Assembly: GCA_002336245.1 (NCBI GenBank)
Contig: DDDG01000026.1
Span: forward strand, 1-59,221
DNA: 59,221 nt
Direction of reading: 5' to 3'
Source: Flavobacteriales bacterium UBA1986
GTDB taxonomy: Bacteria; Bacteroidota; Bacteroidia; Flavobacteriales_G; Salibacteraceae
Under the pieces are notes generated by a model. That model had not been told where the DNA came from, searched no databases, and saw nothing but the letters and a program-made list of their open reading frames with translations. Position numbers and translations under genes: made by a program. How positions within the stretch are numbered: the first letter of the stretch is position 1; each line of letters begins with the position of its first letter. This document shows positions 16,930 to 25,124 of this stretch, piece after piece.

Positions 16930-17970
16930 ATGAAATTGCACAACAAAGTCGATAAGCGGGTACTGAAAGAGCGCATCGAAAAGAGTGAGGAGCCACGCAC
17001 TACCATCTCTTTCTACAAATACGCGCGCATTGGCAACCCGCAGGTCTTCAGAGACCACCTCTACCTTCATTGGGAAAAGCTTGATGTTTTTGGCAGAGTT
17101 CACATAGCCACCGAAGGCATCAACGCCCAAATCTCCGTTCCAACTTCCAATCTCGATCAGTTCAAATCCGATTTAGATGAAATCGTTTTCCTCCGAGGCG
17201 TGCGTCTAAACTTTGCTGTAGAAGACGATGGCAAGTCCTTCTACAAGCTCAAGCTTAAGGTTCGAGATAAGATTCTAGCCGATGGACTAAACGACACCAG
17301 CTTCGACGTCTCCAACAAAGGCCAACATCTCACCGCCAAAGAGTGGAACTCCATGATGGAGAACGGTGATGTGATCTTAGTCGACATGAGGAACCATTAC
17401 GAAAGTGAAGTGGGGCATTTTCAAGGTGCCATGACACCCGACGTAGACACCTTCAGAGGTTCATTGAATGTAATCGATGAATTGCTAGAAGAGTACAAAG
17501 ACAAAAACATCATGATGTATTGCACAGGCGGCATCCGTTGCGAGAAGGCCAGCGCCTGGTACAAGCACCGTGGGTACAAGAATGTATACCAGCTGGACGG
17601 CGGAATCATCAAATACGCCCACGAAGTTCAGGATCAAAATCTCGATGTGAAGTATCGAGGAAAGAATTTCGTTTTCGACGACCGACTCGGAGAGCGCATT
17701 TCAAACGAAGTGATTGCTCATTGCCATCAATGCGGTGCTCCTTGCGACGAACACACCAACTGCCTCAATGTAGGTTGCAACCTTCTTTTCATTCAGTGCG
17801 AATCGTGCAAGAAAAAGATGCAGAATACCTGTTCCGACGAATGCAAAGAAATCATTCAGCTTCCTGAAGAAGAACAGCGTGCAAGAAGAGCTGGCATCAA
17901 ACCAGGAAGGAAAGTATTCAAGAAAGGGCGGTCTGAAAAGCTCGCTTTTATGAAACCTTCTGCCGACTAG
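16930..17970 (+). CDS. trhO: tRNA uridine(34) hydroxylase TrhO (YceA, rhodanese-related)
   Basis: 346 residues from ATG 16930; the frame is open through the repeat array upstream, but those codons are repeat-derived. An N-terminal acylphosphatase-like domain (ISFYKYARIGNP, VHIATEGINAQIS) precedes the rhodanese domain with DMRNHYESEVGHF and the active-site loop MYCTGGIRCEKA. A cysteine-rich C-terminal tail (CHQCGAPCDEHTNC, CESCKKKMQNTC) looks like a zinc site. The enzyme hydroxylates U34 of certain tRNAs in an oxygen-dependent reaction. Its stop overlaps the convergent cyclophilin gene by four bases. Confidence 0.93.
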   Translation: MKLHNKVDKRVLKERIEKSEEPRTTISFYKYARIGNPQVFRDHLYLHWEKLDVFGRVHIATEGINAQISVPTSNLDQFKSDLDEIVFLRGVRLNFAVEDDGKSFYKLKLKVRDKILADGLNDTSFDVSNKGQHLTAKEWNSMMENGDVILVDMRNHYESEVGHFQGAMTPDVDTFRGSLNVIDELLEEYKDKNIMMYCTGGIRCEKASAWYKHRGYKNVYQLDGGIIKYAHEVQDQNLDVKYRGKNFVFDDRLGERISNEVIAHCHQCGAPCDEHTNCLNVGCNLLFIQCESCKKKMQNTCSDECKEIIQLPEEEQRARRAGIKPGRKVFKKGRSEKLAFMKPSAD

Positions 17971-18785
17971 TCGACCAAGAGTTTCTGTCTCCAAACAAAT
18001 CCATCTTCCGCAGACATCTCAATGATGTAGAGATTGCTTGGCAATGCATCCACAAGGTCTGCAAGCTGGAACTCGAAGGAAGATGGCGCTTGATCAAAAT
18101 GCACATCATTCAAGAGCTTTCCTTGAAGGTCAAAAAGTTTGAGATCAATTGCCTGTGCACTTTCCATTTCAACCTTCAGTTTGCTTTCACTGGTAACTGG
18201 GTTCGGAAATACTTGAAGCTTAATCGGCAAAGTTTTGGACTCAACCGATAAGGTTGGCGTAACCCGTAAGCTGTTTATTACTACATCCTCAGTAGGGCGA
18301 TCGCTGGCGTTTACATCAACCAGACCAATGAGTTCCACCACATTGAAGTTCTCTACCACATGTCCGAAAACCGGGTGCTTTGAGGTGAATGGAGACTTAT
18401 CCCAATCAAGTCCGGTGTTGTTGACAAGGTTGATGAAGAACTGACTCCCGCCAGAGTTCGGTTGACCTGTATTGGCCATCGAAATGGTTCCTTGAACATT
18501 GCTGAGACCAGGAATGAACTCATCTTGAATTGTATAACCTGGACCACCACTACCTGTTCCTGTGGGATCACCACCTTGAATCATAAACCCATCAATAACC
18601 CGATGAAAGATGACTCCATCATAGTACTCATCATTCACTAGATCGAGGAAATTGTTGGTAGTGATTGGAGACAGGGTGTCTTCCATGAGCAATGTGAAAT
18701 CACCAAGTGTCGTATAGAAGGTTACGTGCGTCTGCCCAAAGCTGAGCATTGGAACGAGCAATAGAGCAATTAGAAGTTTTCTCAT
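17967..18785 (-). CDS. Secreted cyclophilin-type peptidyl-prolyl isomerase with T9SS sorting domain
   Basis: 272 residues. A signal peptide (LLIALLLVPMLSFGQ) precedes the cyclophilin domain (about 20-175), which contains FHRVIDGFMIQGGDPTG and GSQFFINL, the core of the active site. The last 75 residues form a T9SS type A sorting domain (LQVFPNPVTSESKL, DLQGKLLND, LPSNLYIIEM, WRQKLLVD). It should accelerate proline isomerisation outside the cell or on its surface, where it could help fold exported cargo. Cyclophilins with this export signal are less common than periplasmic ones. Confidence 0.9.
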   Translation of the reverse strand: MRKLLIALLLVPMLSFGQTHVTFYTTLGDFTLLMEDTLSPITTNNFLDLVNDEYYDGVIFHRVIDGFMIQGGDPTGTGSGGPGYTIQDEFIPGLSNVQGTISMANTGQPNSGGSQFFINLVNNTGLDWDKSPFTSKHPVFGHVVENFNVVELIGLVDVNASDRPTEDVVINSLRVTPTLSVESKTLPIKLQVFPNPVTSESKLKVEMESAQAIDLKLFDLQGKLLNDVHFDQAPSSFEFQLADLVDALPSNLYIIEMSAEDGFVWRQKLLVD

Positions 18786-18845
18786 GATTCAGATTTTCGA
18801 CAAGTTATAAAATTGCCGGGAAAAATTTCGCGCTCACTTTTAGGG

Positions 18846-20297
18846 CTATTGTTCAGAGAAGCCAACCCAAACCATAGAGTTCCCTGTTCCATTAAAATTA
18901 TCCTTTACGATAGAGTTGGAAGGATCGGTAATCCACTTGCCGTCCACGATGAATTTATACTGATGTTTTCCTGCTTCAAGGTGCATTGGAAAACGCCAAA
19001 CTCCGTCCTGATTTTTCATTCGAAATCGGCTCTCATCCCAGCCGTTAAAACTTCCAGAAAGCACAACACTTTTTGCAGCATCAAAACCTCGAAGTTCAAA
19101 CCATGTTGTATCACCAACTACCGCCCAAGAATTCATTTCTCCAAACTCATTCATAACTCCGAATGGATTGCCCGGATCAACCATCCAATTTTCGTCAAGA
19201 ATGTATCGATATTCGTAGTTCCCTTCAGGCATTACGTAGCTGGCAACACAGCCCTTTTCTGTGTTTTTCATTTTGATTGAGCGCTCGTTCCAATGATTAA
19301 AGCTACCTACTAAGTAGCAATTGATATAATCCTCATTTACAACTAGTTCAAACTTCGTTGGAACTCCAATTTCAAGCAAGCTATTTTGATTTCCCGCCCC
19401 GTCGTCTTGCACTTTATCATTCCCTGGGTCAAGCATCCATTCGCCGTCCACAACAAATTTGTATTCATGTCTTCCATCGGAGAAATAGAGGTCCACAATC
19501 CAAGCTCCTTTTTCAAATTTCATTGGAACTGCATCGGCTTTCCAATCAGCAAAACCCCCTGTTAAAAACACCTTTTCTGCACTTTCGAAACCAGACAATT
19601 TCATTGTGTAATTCGGGATGACAAAACGGGAGTTTTTCGTACCGTGTTCGTTCGTCAACTCATCCTCGTTGAGGGGGTCTTTTTTCCACTCACCGTCGCA
19701 CACAAATTTGTAGCGATGCTCACCTGGACTAAGCTTTAAATCTACCGTCCAATTCGTGCCATCTTGAATCATCGGCAGAGCATCTACCGACCAATTATTG
19801 AAGCTTCCTGCCAGATGAACAGCTCGGTGAATTCCACTGTATTTAAAACGGTACAAACCATTTTCAAGTTCTTCAATACTTGAAGGCATTCCTTCAGAAA
19901 CAGCTACACGAACATCAGAAATTGGCTCATCGGAAAGCCCCTGCATCAAATCGAGAAGAATCAGCTTCTGAGCATAATCCATTTGACCGTTGAGCTTTCC
20001 AACGCTCTTTGAGAGCTGATAGGTGACCGAATCGATCTTCACACAATCCCAACCATCCAAATCTTTTGTAGGAAGCTTATTGTTCTCATCCAAGTATTTG
20101 AGAATCAGTTCTTGAAAGTCGGCAAGATCAGAATTGGGATGTTGAGCCAGAGAGTCCAAATCATCCGCAGTAAATGTGAAGACGATTTTATCGTTTACTA
20201 CTTCATAGCTCAGAGGCTCCACTAAGTCTCGAGCGCATTGGACTGTGAATAAGCCAAGCAAGCCGTATAGAAGGATGTATGATAGCCTTTTAATCAT
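18846..20297 (-). CDS. Envelope protein with four tandem glycogen-binding (AMPK/CBM48-like) modules
   Basis: 483 residues. A hydrophobic N-terminus (LLGLFTVQC, about residues 13-21) resembles a lipoprotein signal, although Gln before the Cys is unusual. After a helical region (about 25-145) come four modules of about 82 residues, each with the same core: AVHLAGSFNNW, KVFLTGGFADW, NCYLVGSFNHW and SVVLSGSFNGW. Each continues with a strand pair ending in HRYKFVCDGEW-type sequence and a DP(G/N) turn. The fold is that of AMPK glycogen-binding domains, early-set immunoglobulin-like. No enzyme domain is present, so it may display starch or glycogen binding or simply be a structural scaffold. It overlaps the aspartyl protease by eight bases. 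Confidence 0.85.
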   Translation of the reverse strand: MIKRLSYILLYGLLGLFTVQCARDLVEPLSYEVVNDKIVFTFTADDLDSLAQHPNSDLADFQELILKYLDENNKLPTKDLDGWDCVKIDSVTYQLSKSVGKLNGQMDYAQKLILLDLMQGLSDEPISDVRVAVSEGMPSSIEELENGLYRFKYSGIHRAVHLAGSFNNWSVDALPMIQDGTNWTVDLKLSPGEHRYKFVCDGEWKKDPLNEDELTNEHGTKNSRFVIPNYTMKLSGFESAEKVFLTGGFADWKADAVPMKFEKGAWIVDLYFSDGRHEYKFVVDGEWMLDPGNDKVQDDGAGNQNSLLEIGVPTKFELVVNEDYINCYLVGSFNHWNERSIKMKNTEKGCVASYVMPEGNYEYRYILDENWMVDPGNPFGVMNEFGEMNSWAVVGDTTWFELRGFDAAKSVVLSGSFNGWDESRFRMKNQDGVWRFPMHLEAGKHQYKFIVDGKWITDPSNSIVKDNFNGTGNSMVWVGFSEQ

Positions 20298-21174
20298 GCT
20301 GATAGAAGGTCATTTCTGATGTAACGAAGTTAATGCTCAGAAGGTAAGCCGAGAAGATCGGGAAACCCAAAATCGCATCGATGCGCTTTGAATACACTTT
20401 GTTCATAGCCTCGAGGCTACTCATTACAAATTGCGTATTCCGAATTTCTAAACCATTGAGTTCCAGCGAAGACAAACGTCCACTCACTACTTCCACTCTA
20501 TTTCCACCAACACCGTTGAGGTAAAAGCGTCGATCGATGTTCAGTTCCTTGGCTACATCGGCCGGAACGTCTTTATCCAATTCACTTATTTCAGCACCTG
20601 TATCCACAACCGCTCTCAACTTAGAATTTCCAATTTTCACCTTACACATGAGCGCGTCTGGGCTTTCCTTCAAAGCACAAGAAAAGACTTCATTGCTTTG
20701 GTCCCGATTTTCAATTCGACCACCCCTATTGTTCAAGCGAATGAGATCTATCTGATTCTTGCGATAATCGATGATGAGCTCATAGCCCACAAACAAAGCA
20801 CGTCCGAGCAATCCGTGAATGCGGACACCTTTTGCGTTTTCAACGGCTCCAAGGGGAGCAAGATCTGCCTCCAAATCAGTCCAAACAGTTTCGCCTATGC
20901 TTAATTTATGAGCTATTGAATGCGAGATGCCAAACTCTCCAGCCAAAGAACTGGCCGTTTCGGTAGCCAGGTCTTTATTTGAGAAATAAGTTGAATTGAG
21001 CACGAGGTAGGGAGCACCAGTATCCAAAATGAAATTTCCGCTGCGTCCATCAATCTTGGCTTGAATCAAAATTAGGTTTCCACTTCGCTGAAACGGTATG
21101 CTTTGAAAGTTCGGGTTTGAGCCCATGCTGAACAAGGGCAAACTCAAACACAGAAACACTAGAAATAGTTTCAC
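20290..21174 (-). CDS. Secreted retropepsin-like aspartyl protease
   Basis: 294 residues with a signal peptide (LFLVFLCLSLPLFSMGS). Two Asp-Thr-Gly motifs are present: FILDTGAPYLVLNS (about 47) and AVVDTGAEISELD (about 188), one in each half, as in a single-chain pseudodimeric pepsin-like fold. Hydrophobic strands with Gly, such as GLLGRALFVGYELIID and AILGFPIFSAYLLSINF, follow each one. It would cleave proteins in the periplasm or at the surface. It is first in a two-gene operon with the glycogen-binding-module protein; whether that protein is a substrate or partner is unknown. Confidence 0.85.
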   Translation of the reverse strand: MKLFLVFLCLSLPLFSMGSNPNFQSIPFQRSGNLILIQAKIDGRSGNFILDTGAPYLVLNSTYFSNKDLATETASSLAGEFGISHSIAHKLSIGETVWTDLEADLAPLGAVENAKGVRIHGLLGRALFVGYELIIDYRKNQIDLIRLNNRGGRIENRDQSNEVFSCALKESPDALMCKVKIGNSKLRAVVDTGAEISELDKDVPADVAKELNIDRRFYLNGVGGNRVEVVSGRLSSLELNGLEIRNTQFVMSSLEAMNKVYSKRIDAILGFPIFSAYLLSINFVTSEMTFYQHD

Positions 21175-21249
21175 AAAAATTCCACTCTAGGGATAGTGCA
21201 AATTATAAAAGACAGAGCATTTCACTGTCAAGGAACATTCGATTTCTTC

Positions 21250-21257
21250 TAGCTTTG
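21250..21257 (+). promoter_or_regulatory. Candidate -7 element TAGCTTTG
   Basis: An exact TAnnTTTG match ending 14 bases before the ATG at 21272. No convincing -33 box. Confidence 0.45.
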
Positions 21258-21271
21258 GAGAAAAGTATCAA

Positions 21272-21832
21272 ATGGAAGAAATTCAGCTGCAATCTCTCAA
21301 GTATCCGATAGGGAAATTCAAAGCTCAAAAAGAAGTAAGTGAAGCTGATATTGAGTCGTGGATTAGCGATGTGCGCAACTTCCCCTTGGCCTTAGAAGAG
21401 ACACTTAGCAGGGTTGGCGTAGATGCAGAACGTTGGACTTACCGACCCCAAGGCTGGACCATTCGTCAAGTAGTTCATCACCTAGCCGACAGTCATATAA
21501 ACGGCATGAATCGCTTCAAATGGACACTCACCGAAGAAACGCCAAAAATCAGCGGTTATAAAGAAGATTTTTGGGTAGACCTTCCCGATGTTCAGAGTAC
21601 TCCATTGGACGTTAGCTTAAATGTTCTTAAAGGCATTCACGTGCGCTGGGCAAACCTCATGAGTGGAATGAAAGGCGCCGATTTTGACCGAGAATTTCAT
21701 CACCTCGACGCTGGAGTAAATTACAAGCTGCTCCACTACCTTCAACTTTATGCTTGGCACGGTAAGCATCATTTGGCGCACATTGAACAAGCCTTGAAAC
21801 ACTTAGGTGAGTTCAATACATCTCCGGTCTAG
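21272..21832 (+). CDS. DinB/YfiT-family putative metal-dependent hydrolase (bacillithiol-transferase-like)
   Basis: 186 residues. The first His ligand lies in VVHHLADSHING (about 70), and the two others in WHGKHHLAHIEQAL near the C-terminus; together they form the three-His metal site of the DinB four-helix bundle. The N-terminal LKYPIGKFKAQKEVSEA and IRQVVHHLADSH are characteristic of the YfiT/BstA branch. Whether this organism makes bacillithiol cannot be decided here, so the thiol acceptor is uncertain. It stands alone, with its own candidate promoter. Confidence 0.9.
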   Translation: MEEIQLQSLKYPIGKFKAQKEVSEADIESWISDVRNFPLALEETLSRVGVDAERWTYRPQGWTIRQVVHHLADSHINGMNRFKWTLTEETPKISGYKEDFWVDLPDVQSTPLDVSLNVLKGIHVRWANLMSGMKGADFDREFHHLDAGVNYKLLHYLQLYAWHGKHHLAHIEQALKHLGEFNTSPV

Positions 21833-22057
21833 CTGCAGCAATAGCTCGTCAACTGCCACGCTCTTTAAATTCATGAGCCTCGCAAGAGGAAGATGTTATT
21901 CCTGAGTATGGTAATTAACCATCCACATCTAAGGAGAATTCTTCTATTGCCCTAATGGCTCAACGCGAGCTGGGAGGCTATTCTCTAAAAAAATATATTT
22001 TTCCGCGCCAGTGCGCAATGCACTTGCATACACTATAACCAACACGCTCAATTCGTT

Positions 22058-22780
22058 ATGAGAACTCCAAGCCTCATTTTTCCACTAAAATCTGTGCGCC
22101 TGTTGGCAATCTGCATTTTATTTTCTTTTCACAGCAATGCTCAAATTTCAAAACTAGTTGGTGGAGTTTTAACCAAGAAAAGTGACGACGTTAAAAACAT
22201 GTCGGTCACCTTCGGCTACACAACGAACTTGTACTCGCTCGAAGCAAAAACTTTAACTCAGAATGCTATTAAAGGTTGGAAGGAAGGAGCCAGCATGGTA
22301 GGTGCTGTTTTCACAAAGCGAGATGGCATCGGACTAATTGAAATGGATGGAAAAGTTTTTGTAGACGGAATTGAAGCCGAGTACATCGGTTTAGGATCAT
22401 TTATTCTCATACTCGAAAATGATGACCTAAAACCGAAGACCATCCGAGTCGAGGTCTCAAACGGCGTCTCCTACGAAGTGGTAGTAGAGCCGGCCCCAGA
22501 AGTTAAAATTAAGAGCATTAACAGTTCTTCTTCAGGAACAGCCATAATTGACTTATCCAGCGATCTAAACCTTGAATTAGACTTTGATAAATCCTTACAT
22601 GACCTTAATGTTGCTCTAGGACTGATCACTGGTGTTCCCGGTGGAAAGGACTTCTCTGCATTCTGTATTGCTAAGCCAAAAGAGAAATTGCAAATCCCTT
22701 ATCAAGCAGTGACTTCAAAACAAATCAGCGCCGGTGGCATCTCCGGCAAAACCAACTTAATAAAGTTCAAAAAAGGATAA
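22058..22780 (+). CDS. Secreted protein of unknown function, first part (probably one gene with 22764-23747)
   Basis: 240 residues. A signal peptide (LLAICILFSFHSNAQ) leads into a beta-rich region with VTFGYTTNLYSLEAKTL, FTKRDGIGLIEMDG and IRVEVSNGVSYEVVVE. The frame ends with KKG and TAA just after an A6 run (22769-22774). Loss of one base there would join it to the next frame (KKDNLLRIESYQEK), producing one protein of about 562 residues. Upstream, at 21989-22002, lies the AT-rich palindrome AAAAATATATTTTT. I do not recognise the family. Confidence 0.7.
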   Translation: MRTPSLIFPLKSVRLLAICILFSFHSNAQISKLVGGVLTKKSDDVKNMSVTFGYTTNLYSLEAKTLTQNAIKGWKEGASMVGAVFTKRDGIGLIEMDGKVFVDGIEAEYIGLGSFILILENDDLKPKTIRVEVSNGVSYEVVVEPAPEVKIKSINSSSSGTAIIDLSSDLNLELDFDKSLHDLNVALGLITGVPGGKDFSAFCIAKPKEKLQIPYQAVTSKQISAGGISGKTNLIKFKKG

Positions 22781-23747
22781 TCTGCTGCGCATAGAATCGT
22801 ACCAGGAGAAAATATTAGAAAACATTCCTTTTGGAGCCGCGAGAAGTCTTTCCACAACTTGGTCCTGCAGTGCTGTCGAAGTTGTAGGAAAAGACAAAGG
22901 AGTAAACTACTTGAAGGCAGAAGGAAAAACAGACTCTGATCACGGGAAGTTTGAATACTTCATTCAAAAACCCAGCAGCTTCTATTCACCTTCCTTGAAA
23001 AATGTAAAGAGTCTTGGCTTAGCCTCATTGAATGTGTCTGGGGTGCTTTTTAAGGAAGAATCAAACGAAAGCAGCTACACATCTGGAAACGTTAGATACA
23101 CTTCGATCACGAGCACAACTTGGCAGTTTCCAGAATTGGACGACGCCTTTTGGGAAACCCTGTTGGAGAAGCTCTACAGTTCTATTCAAGAAAAATTCTC
23201 CACCAATTACGCAATTAGTTTTATTGACGTAGACAAAATCACAAGTCACCCTGAATACGCAAACTTTTGGGAGCCGAATGAAGCGAATACAGACATAAAA
23301 ATTGAGAAAAATTACAAGAACACAAAGCGGATGCAAGCGGCATCGATTCGTGAAGTTTTCAGCTCTGCATCTACAACCTTTAGTCGGGATTTACCTGAGT
23401 ATAAACTCATGCGGGACAATGATGTCGACGGACTTCTCATGGTCACATTAGACTTGCGTGTGAGCGACGCGAACAAGAAGAAAATTGTCCTGGATCCTGT
23501 TCTCAGTTTTAAGGTTTTAAGCGGAGCAGTTTCTTATGGCCTTGCCCCAATTGGGGTGATTATGGAAGGTACTGTTTCAGGTAGAGGAATTCCTTTTAAA
23601 ATGAAAGAGTTCAACAGTTTGGACGCCCTTGTAAGAATCGCACAAATCGACAACCTACTTTACGGAATGACCAAATCCATTGCGGACATTCAAGTTCTCG
23701 AAGAGGAGGAAAAGTACTTCGAGACTTGGCAGCTATTCAATGAATAA
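22764..23747 (+). CDS. Protein of unknown function, probable second part of the gene starting at 22058
   Basis: The frame is open from 22764 to 23747, but has no ATG, GTG or TTG start until TTG at 22911; the sequence before that (LLRIESYQEKILENIPFGAA) has coding character. Taken from 22911 the protein has 278 residues and no signal peptide. Hydrophobic beta-strand segments such as GLLMVTLDLRVSD and DPVLSFKVLSGAVSYGL alternate with charged helices, and it ends VLEEEEKYFETWQLFNE. The lack of start and signal peptide, and the immediate overlap with the previous frame, favour a frameshifted single gene. Confidence 0.6.
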   Translation, partial: SSKKDNLLRIESYQEKILENIPFGAARSLSTTWSCSAVEVVGKDKGVNYLKAEGKTDSDHGKFEYFIQKPSSFYSPSLKNVKSLGLASLNVSGVLFKEESNESSYTSGNVRYTSITSTTWQFPELDDAFWETLLEKLYSSIQEKFSTNYAISFIDVDKITSHPEYANFWEPNEANTDIKIEKNYKNTKRMQAASIREVFSSASTTFSRDLPEYKLMRDNDVDGLLMVTLDLRVSDANKKKIVLDPVLSFKVLSGAVSYGLAPIGVIMEGTVSGRGIPFKMKEFNSLDALVRIAQIDNLLYGMTKSIADIQVLEEEEKYFETWQLFNE

Positions 23748-23769
23748 AAGCGAGTTCTAGAATTCTGAC

Positions 23770-24048
23770 TTACTGAGTCTCGCCAAAGCCACATTCAGCC
23801 TTTCGATTACCGGCTTTTATGCAGTCTTCACAATCTTTCATTGTGTTGAATGGAATTACTCCGTCGCATCCGCCCCAGATGAATTCAGCGCATTTCTTTT
23901 TATCGAGGTCGTAATAGTACTTTGGGATGTATGCCTCGCATGGCCCTGGATCGGGTTGAAGAGTGCAGCGTTCAGGAACTTCCTTTTTACATGAAGTAAG
24001 ACTAAGGCCTATAAGCGCGAAAAGAGTTAAAGCTGCGGCGATTTTCAT
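23770..24048 (-). CDS. Lipoprotein with a Kunitz/BPTI-type domain
   Basis: 92 residues. A lipoprotein signal ends in LSLTSCKK (Cys20). The rest is a Kunitz-like domain: Cys at 28, 37, 53, 61, 73 and 76 in the order of the six cysteines of bovine trypsin inhibitor, with the first three spacings identical (9, 16, 8) and the last two one residue shorter (12, 3). PDPGPCEAY carries the reactive loop, so the P1 residue is Glu38 and P1' is Ala39; the FIWGGC motif is conserved. A seventh Cys lies at 86. It is likely an envelope-bound protease inhibitor, but Glu at P1 would not suit trypsin. Kunitz domains are rare in bacteria. Confidence 0.88.
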   Translation of the reverse strand: MKIAAALTLFALIGLSLTSCKKEVPERCTLQPDPGPCEAYIPKYYYDLDKKKCAEFIWGGCDGVIPFNTMKDCEDCIKAGNRKAECGFGETQ

Positions 24049-24065
24049 GGCGATTGATTTGAAGC

Positions 24066-24100
24066 CAAAGTAATGCGACTCAGTTCCTTGAATGTCAAAA
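24066..24100 (-). promoter_or_regulatory. Candidate promoter of the Kunitz lipoprotein gene
   Basis: On the minus strand TTTTG (24096-24100) and TTACTTTG (24066-24073) are separated by 22 bases, and the second ends 17 bases before the ATG. The -7 box departs from TAnnTTTG at one position. Confidence 0.4.
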
Positions 24101-24170
24101 GTTATGTGAATGGCTTGATTTGCAAACTAGTGGGCTGAAAAATGACTGAAGGGCTTCAGACACAATAGAC

Positions 24171-25124
24171 TTATTTTTCTCGTTCAAAGAGGTGCTCTAC
24201 TTCATTCAAGCTGCGCTCCGAATACTTGTGAATGTCCTTAACCTGAACGATTACATTGCCCTCCTTATCCGTCGAAAAAACTCTGTCGAAACTAGCTCCT
24301 GAATAAATCTCGTCCGCGGTATAGGAGGTTCTTGCGTGTACGATCTGACTGAAGGTATCGTCGAAGCCTTTAATTAATATTAGGACTTCCGCTTTCTTCT
24401 TTTTAAGATCGTCAGAAGTTAGACCGAGCAATGGACTTCCGGCCCCAATAGGGTGTACCAATGTCCAGTTCATTGGAAAAAAATGAATGGCGTCGTTTTC
24501 TAAATTCAATCGATAAAACTTTCTCTTCAACTCCCCATCCTCTTCCTCTTCAAGCTTAACAAGAACCTTGGCTTCCAGCTCCATCAGTACATTTCTTCTT
24601 CGATTCACTACTCGAAACATCAAGGCGTTGTGATCCTTATGGGGAGAGATCAGTGCATGTTCGCTGAACAGCAGTTTGGCTGAAGGTCGAGAGAATCGTC
24701 CGTAAAGAAGACCTGTAGCCAAAGCAAAACTCAGCAAACCCGTGAGAGCTTCCACTGCTGCTACCATGCTGGTTGCCCGACCCATGGGCGCCATAGCCCC
24801 ATAACCCACAGTCGTAAAAGTTTGAACTGAAAAATAAAATGCATTCAGAAAATCTTCCCAGAAATCGATTGGAACCAAGCCTCGAATGTTCTCGACTCCT
24901 ATTAAAACATAGCTGAGGGCAAAAAGAGCATTCACCATGAAATATGTGAGAATCACGAGTAAAATGAAAATGAACCAGGAGGTGTTTCGGAGGAACTGAT
25001 AAGAGCTTTTGATCATAGTATCGGAACCGACGCGTCTCACATTAAAACTCCCATCCTTATTGATGATGCGCTTGGATTCCGATAAAAAGCGCTCCCCTAA
25101 ACCTGGATCTTGCGTTTTGCTCAT
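24171..25124 (-). CDS. Inward-rectifier potassium channel, KirBac family
   Basis: 317 residues. Two membrane helices (about 48-75 and 120-145) bracket the pore loop with the selectivity filter TTVGYGAMAP. The N-terminal amphipathic segment (VRRVGSDTM) and the C-terminal cytoplasmic immunoglobulin-like domain with RVVNRRRNVLMELEAKV and HPIGAGSPLLGLTSDDL are those of KirBac channels. It conducts K+ across the inner membrane. Its start overlaps the acyltransferase gene by four bases, so it belongs to the 27081-24171 operon. Confidence 0.93.
   Translation of the reverse strand: MSKTQDPGLGERFLSESKRIINKDGSFNVRRVGSDTMIKSSYQFLRNTSWFIFILLVILTYFMVNALFALSYVLIGVENIRGLVPIDFWEDFLNAFYFSVQTFTTVGYGAMAPMGRATSMVAAVEALTGLLSFALATGLLYGRFSRPSAKLLFSEHALISPHKDHNALMFRVVNRRRNVLMELEAKVLVKLEEEEDGELKRKFYRLNLENDAIHFFPMNWTLVHPIGAGSPLLGLTSDDLKKKKAEVLILIKGFDDTFSQIVHARTSYTADEIYSGASFDRVFSTDKEGNVIVQVKDIHKYSERSLNEVEHLFEREK

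Noticed and set aside
22769..22780. Programmed frameshift at the A6 run
   Set aside because: The joining shift would be +1, and the frame AAA AAA GGA is not a classical -1 slippery heptamer; an indel is the simpler explanation.
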